From Streptomyces sp. IMTB 2501 (lineage in GTDB: Bacteria; Actinomycetota; Actinomycetes; Streptomycetales; Streptomycetaceae), in contig NZ_MQUS01000008.1 in the NCBI RefSeq assembly GCF_001953885.1, positions 269,053 to 333,052 on the forward strand: 64,000 nt of DNA. Direction: 5' to 3'. The notes beneath the pieces were generated by a model. The model worked only from the letters and a program-made list of their open reading frames with translations. It had not been told where the DNA came from and did no database searches. This document shows positions 62,582 to 64,000 of this stretch, piece after piece. Within the stretch, counting starts at the first letter, position 1. Every line of letters starts with the position of its first letter. A program made the translations under genes and the position numbers.

Positions 62582-63891
62582 TGGCGCTCACCGGACGCGC
62601 CGCCCTCCTCGCGGCCCTCGGCTCGATCCCCGTCGGCATCCTGGAACCCGGCTGGACGGGCATCCTCGCAGTCAACGGCTCCCTGGCCCTCGCCTGCGCC
62701 TGCGACTACGCACTCGCCGCGCCCGTACGACGGCTTGTGCTGTCCCGGTCCGGCGACACCTCCACCCGACTCGGCGAAACCGCCGACGTCACCCTCACGA
62801 TCACCAACCCGTCCCGCCGCCCCCTGCGGGCACAGCTGCGGGACGCCTGGCCGCCCAGCAGCTGGCTGCCAGGCACCGAGATCGAGGCCTCCCGCCACCG
62901 TCTGACCGTGCCCCCGGGCGAACGCAGACGCGTGACCACCAGACTGCGCCCCACCCGTCGCGGTGATCGCCAGGCCGACCGCGTGACGATCCGCTCCAAC
63001 GGCCCCCTCGGCCTGTTCTCCCGTCAGGGCGCCCATAATCTGCCCTGGTCGGTACGGGTTCTGCCCCCGTTCACCAGCCGAAAGCATCTCCCGTCGAAAC
63101 TCGCCCGATTGCGTGAACTCGATGGACGCACCAGCGTGCTGACCCGAGGTGAGGGGACGGAGTTCGACAGCCTGCGCGAGTACGTACCCGGCGACGACAC
63201 CCGCTCGATCGACTGGCGGGCCACCGCACGTCAGTCCGCCGTGGCCGTCCGCACCTGGCGCCCGGAACGCGACCGTCACATCCTGCTCGTCCTCGACACC
63301 GGCCGCACCTCCGCCGGCCGCGTGGGCGACGCGCCCCGCCTCGACGCCTCCATGGATGCGGCGCTCCTCCTGGCGGCACTTGCTTCCCGGGCCGGTGACC
63401 GGGTGGCACTCCTGGCGTACGACCGCCGGGTACGCGCTCTGGTCCAGGGCCGCTCGGCAGGAGACGTACTGCCAGGCCTCGTGAACGCGATGGCCCCACT
63501 GGAGCCGGAACTGGTCGAGACCGACGCCCGCGGGCTCACCGCGGCCGCTCTGCGTACGGCACCTCGCCGATCCCTGATCGTGCTGCTCACGACACTCGAC
63601 TCGGCCCCCGTTGAACAGGGGCTGCTCCCTGTGCTTCCGCAGCTCACCCAACGACACACTCTTCTGGTCGCCTCGGTGGCCGACCCGCACATTGCACGTA
63701 TGGCAGAGGCACGAGGAAACGTGGAGGCAGTGTACGAGGCCTCGGCAGCGGCTCAGGCACAGAGCGAGCGTCAGCGCACAGCTGAGCAGCTACGTCGGCA
63801 TGGGGTGACGGTTGTGGACGCGACGCCGGAGGATCTGGCGCCGGCGCTGGCGGATGCGTATCTGGCTCTGAAGGCGGCGGGCCGGCTCTAA
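62581..63891 (+). CDS. DUF58-domain protein (VWA-like), MoxR partner
   Basis: The 436-residue protein starts MALTGRAALLAALGSIPVGI, with two short N-terminal hydrophobic segments (about 5-50). A beta-rich part follows (ADVTLTITNPSRRPLRAQLR), then the DUF58 signature EFDSLREYVPGDDTRSIDWR and a VWA-like domain. In the VWA part the metal-site motif DxSxS appears only as LVLDTGRTSAG, so metal binding may be altered. MoxR and DUF58 proteins work as a pair at the membrane. It is the last gene of the coupled operon and is followed by a strong terminator. Confidence 0.92.
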   Translation: MALTGRAALLAALGSIPVGILEPGWTGILAVNGSLALACACDYALAAPVRRLVLSRSGDTSTRLGETADVTLTITNPSRRPLRAQLRDAWPPSSWLPGTEIEASRHRLTVPPGERRRVTTRLRPTRRGDRQADRVTIRSNGPLGLFSRQGAHNLPWSVRVLPPFTSRKHLPSKLARLRELDGRTSVLTRGEGTEFDSLREYVPGDDTRSIDWRATARQSAVAVRTWRPERDRHILLVLDTGRTSAGRVGDAPRLDASMDAALLLAALASRAGDRVALLAYDRRVRALVQGRSAGDVLPGLVNAMAPLEPELVETDARGLTAAALRTAPRRSLIVLLTTLDSAPVEQGLLPVLPQLTQRHTLLVASVADPHIARMAEARGNVEAVYEASAAAQAQSERQRTAEQLRRHGVTVVDATPEDLAPALADAYLALKAAGRL

Positions 63892-63958
63892 TCCGCTCCG
63901 GCTCGCGCCCTTCGGGGAAAGCGCCTTTCCATTGCTTTGAGAAAATGCTCCAGAACGC

Positions 63959-63996
63959 AGAAAACCCCCGCACCGTTCCCGGTGCGGGGGTTTTCT
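63959..63996 (+). terminator. Strong rho-independent terminator of the MoxR-DUF58 operon
   Basis: Arms AGAAAACCCCCGCACC (63959-63974) and GGTGCGGGGGTTTTCT (63981-63996) pair over 16 bp with a 6-nt loop and end in a T run. The A/T ends make it usable on both strands. Confidence 0.92.
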
Positions 63997-64000
63997 CAAT

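Overview
The window is high-GC actinobacterial DNA and almost certainly comes from a Streptomyces chromosome core. The evidence is roughly 70% or higher GC, frequent GTG/TTG starts, ATGA-type gene overlaps, and a set of Streptomyces-type genes: ftsEX, prfB, two adjacent PkaA/PkaB-like kinases, ohr/ohrR, a ~1,645-residue NAD-glutamate dehydrogenase, secA, a long-form hpf, lpqB-mtrB-mtrA and mtnA. From memory, the gene order resembles the S. coelicolor core chromosome; I could not run a comparison. No rRNA, tRNA, CRISPR array, transposase or prophage was seen.

Layout. 1-8 kb: the 5' end of an S41 peptidase, ftsX and ftsE (division), a tiny zinc-ribbon membrane protein with a sigma-R-like promoter, a Ser/Thr/Gly-repeat LAETG wall protein, prfB and the kinases pkaB and pkaA. 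8.5-12.3 kb: a large FHA-FtsK-type protein divergent from pkaA. 12.5-16.4 kb: a carbohydrate ABC importer whose promoter region is built of 10-bp repeats and whose two permease genes are separated by a duplicated 95-bp mini-ORF. 16.6-35.6 kb: a cell-surface glycopolymer (teichoic-acid-like) region. It has two GT2-TagF fusion polymerases, a decayed third polymerase, two GT2 enzymes, three GT-C-like membrane proteins, galE, a TagG/TagH-type exporter, a TetR regulator and a GtrA protein; an ohr/ohrR peroxide module is embedded in it.

35.7-50 kb: housekeeping genes (NAD-GDH, DJ-1/PfpI protein, HAD hydrolase, DUF6912, Rv3235-like protein, secA, GNAT, YcaQ-type glycosylase, orphan NarL-type regulator). 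50-58 kb, minus strand: hpf, comF, lpqB, mtrB, mtrA, mtnA. 58.2-64 kb, plus strand: a membrane protein followed by a coupled DUF4129-DUF4350-MoxR-DUF58 operon ending in a strong terminator.

Most genes fall into known families. The less explained features are the 10-bp-phased repeat array before the sugar ABC operon, the duplicated coupled mini-ORFs between its permeases, the FHA-FtsK protein with an Arg in place of the Walker A Lys beside two kinases, a large extracytoplasmic insertion in one permease, paired DnaA-box-like sites before comF, a degenerate duplication of the galE 3' end, and a dispersed GC-rich element used as terminators. Coordinates were read by hand, and starts were chosen from ribosome-binding sites and remembered family N-termini.
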